64,000 bases of DNA from Methylobacterium gnaphalii. Its GTDB lineage: Bacteria; Pseudomonadota; Alphaproteobacteria; Rhizobiales; Beijerinckiaceae. The position numbers were made by a program, and so were the translations under genes. The notes under the pieces were generated by a model. It was not told the DNA's origin, ran no database searches, and saw only the letters and a program-made list of their open reading frames with translations. Location of the stretch: NCBI RefSeq assembly GCF_007992215.1, contig NZ_BJZV01000007.1, positions 124,001-188,000 on the forward strand, written 5' to 3'. Positions 63,799 through 64,000 of this stretch are shown piece after piece; positions within the stretch are counted from its first letter, which is position 1, and each line of letters starts with the position of its first letter.

Positions 63799-64000
63799 CG
63801 GGGAAGAACTTTCTCTCTGATCGCGCAGCGGGCTCGATGGGTTGGCCCCTCGGCCCGTTACAACTGGGTCACCCGGGGACCGTTCCAAGGCAGAGGTGCC
63901 ATGTTTTGCGTGAACGGCACCTGACCGATCGCCGCATCAAACGTTAATAAACAGTAAAAACAGTGCGTTAACGCAGCATTAACGCCGCCACGTTCGGATC
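63799..64000 (-). promoter_or_regulatory. upstream region of the inositol cluster
   Basis: The 202 bp to the right edge contain no gene. From 63935 the sequence is AT-rich (runs of A and TTAA-type steps) and includes GCGTTAACGC, a perfect 10-bp palindrome, at 63965-63974. This is the expected position for the cluster promoter; I cannot define its boxes with certainty. Confidence 0.4.

Overview
The window is high-GC, densely coded chromosomal DNA from an alphaproteobacterium. The most likely source is Hyphomicrobiales, in the Methylobacterium/Methylorubrum neighbourhood. That assignment is an inference from the gene complement: a MucR/Ros regulator, a DUF6894 protein, a GT21 ceramide-type glucosyltransferase, an alpha-oxoamine synthase, a rimP-nusA-ylxR-infB block with alphaproteobacterial style C-terminal extensions, and the codon bias. 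I see no IS element, prophage, CRISPR array, rRNA or tRNA.

Layout. 1-7 kb: the start of an alpha-oxoamine synthase runs off the left edge, followed by an RND efflux pump (lipoprotein adaptor plus permease), an FAD monooxygenase and a CcdA-type thiol transporter. 7-13 kb: small hypothetical proteins, a stand-alone LigD-type 3'-phosphoesterase, an acyl-CoA-dehydrogenase-like protein translationally coupled to a PIG-L deacetylase, and a GNAT-like protein. 13-19 kb: a metal or siderophore uptake locus on the minus strand (DUF2946, PepSY membrane protein, DUF2946, TonB-dependent receptor, CobW/COG0523 GTPase). 19-26 kb: a D,D-carboxypeptidase, QueE, a secreted PAAR-like protein, a LuxR-type pseudogene, a MucR variant, a ceramide-type glucosyltransferase and a histone-deacetylase-family enzyme. 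26-32 kb: a TetR repressor divergent from a tandem-adaptor RND pump, with a visible operator between them. 32-38 kb: TrmO, AMP nucleosidase, DUF1330 and AhpD-like proteins, and a class A PBP with an extra C-terminal domain.

38-47 kb is the transcription/translation block rimP, nusA, ylxR, infB, then a methyltransferase-like gene, rbfA and truB. It is preceded by an intrinsic terminator in the leader (candidate attenuator) and has a strong hairpin terminator after infB. 47-53 kb holds an M20 amidohydrolase, a copper efflux unit (copA with cueR), an orphan PhoR-type histidine kinase whose 3' end contains the copper operator, and a multi-pass flippase-like protein.

54-63.8 kb is the most unusual region. 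Nine genes run in one direction, mostly with start/stop overlaps: inositol-3-phosphate synthase, an HD-like protein, a class I methyltransferase, a Gfo/Idh/MocA oxidoreductase, a YcaO protein, a xylose-isomerase-like TIM barrel, a GT4 glycosyltransferase, a PIG-L deacetylase and a uracil-DNA-glycosylase-like protein. The combination resembles mycothiol-type logic (inositol phosphate, glycosyl transfer, N-deacetylation) with added oxidation, isomerisation, methylation and a YcaO ATP-dependent step. It is the best candidate in the window for an undescribed biosynthetic system. I do not recognise it as any characterised pathway, and no product can be assigned from sequence alone.
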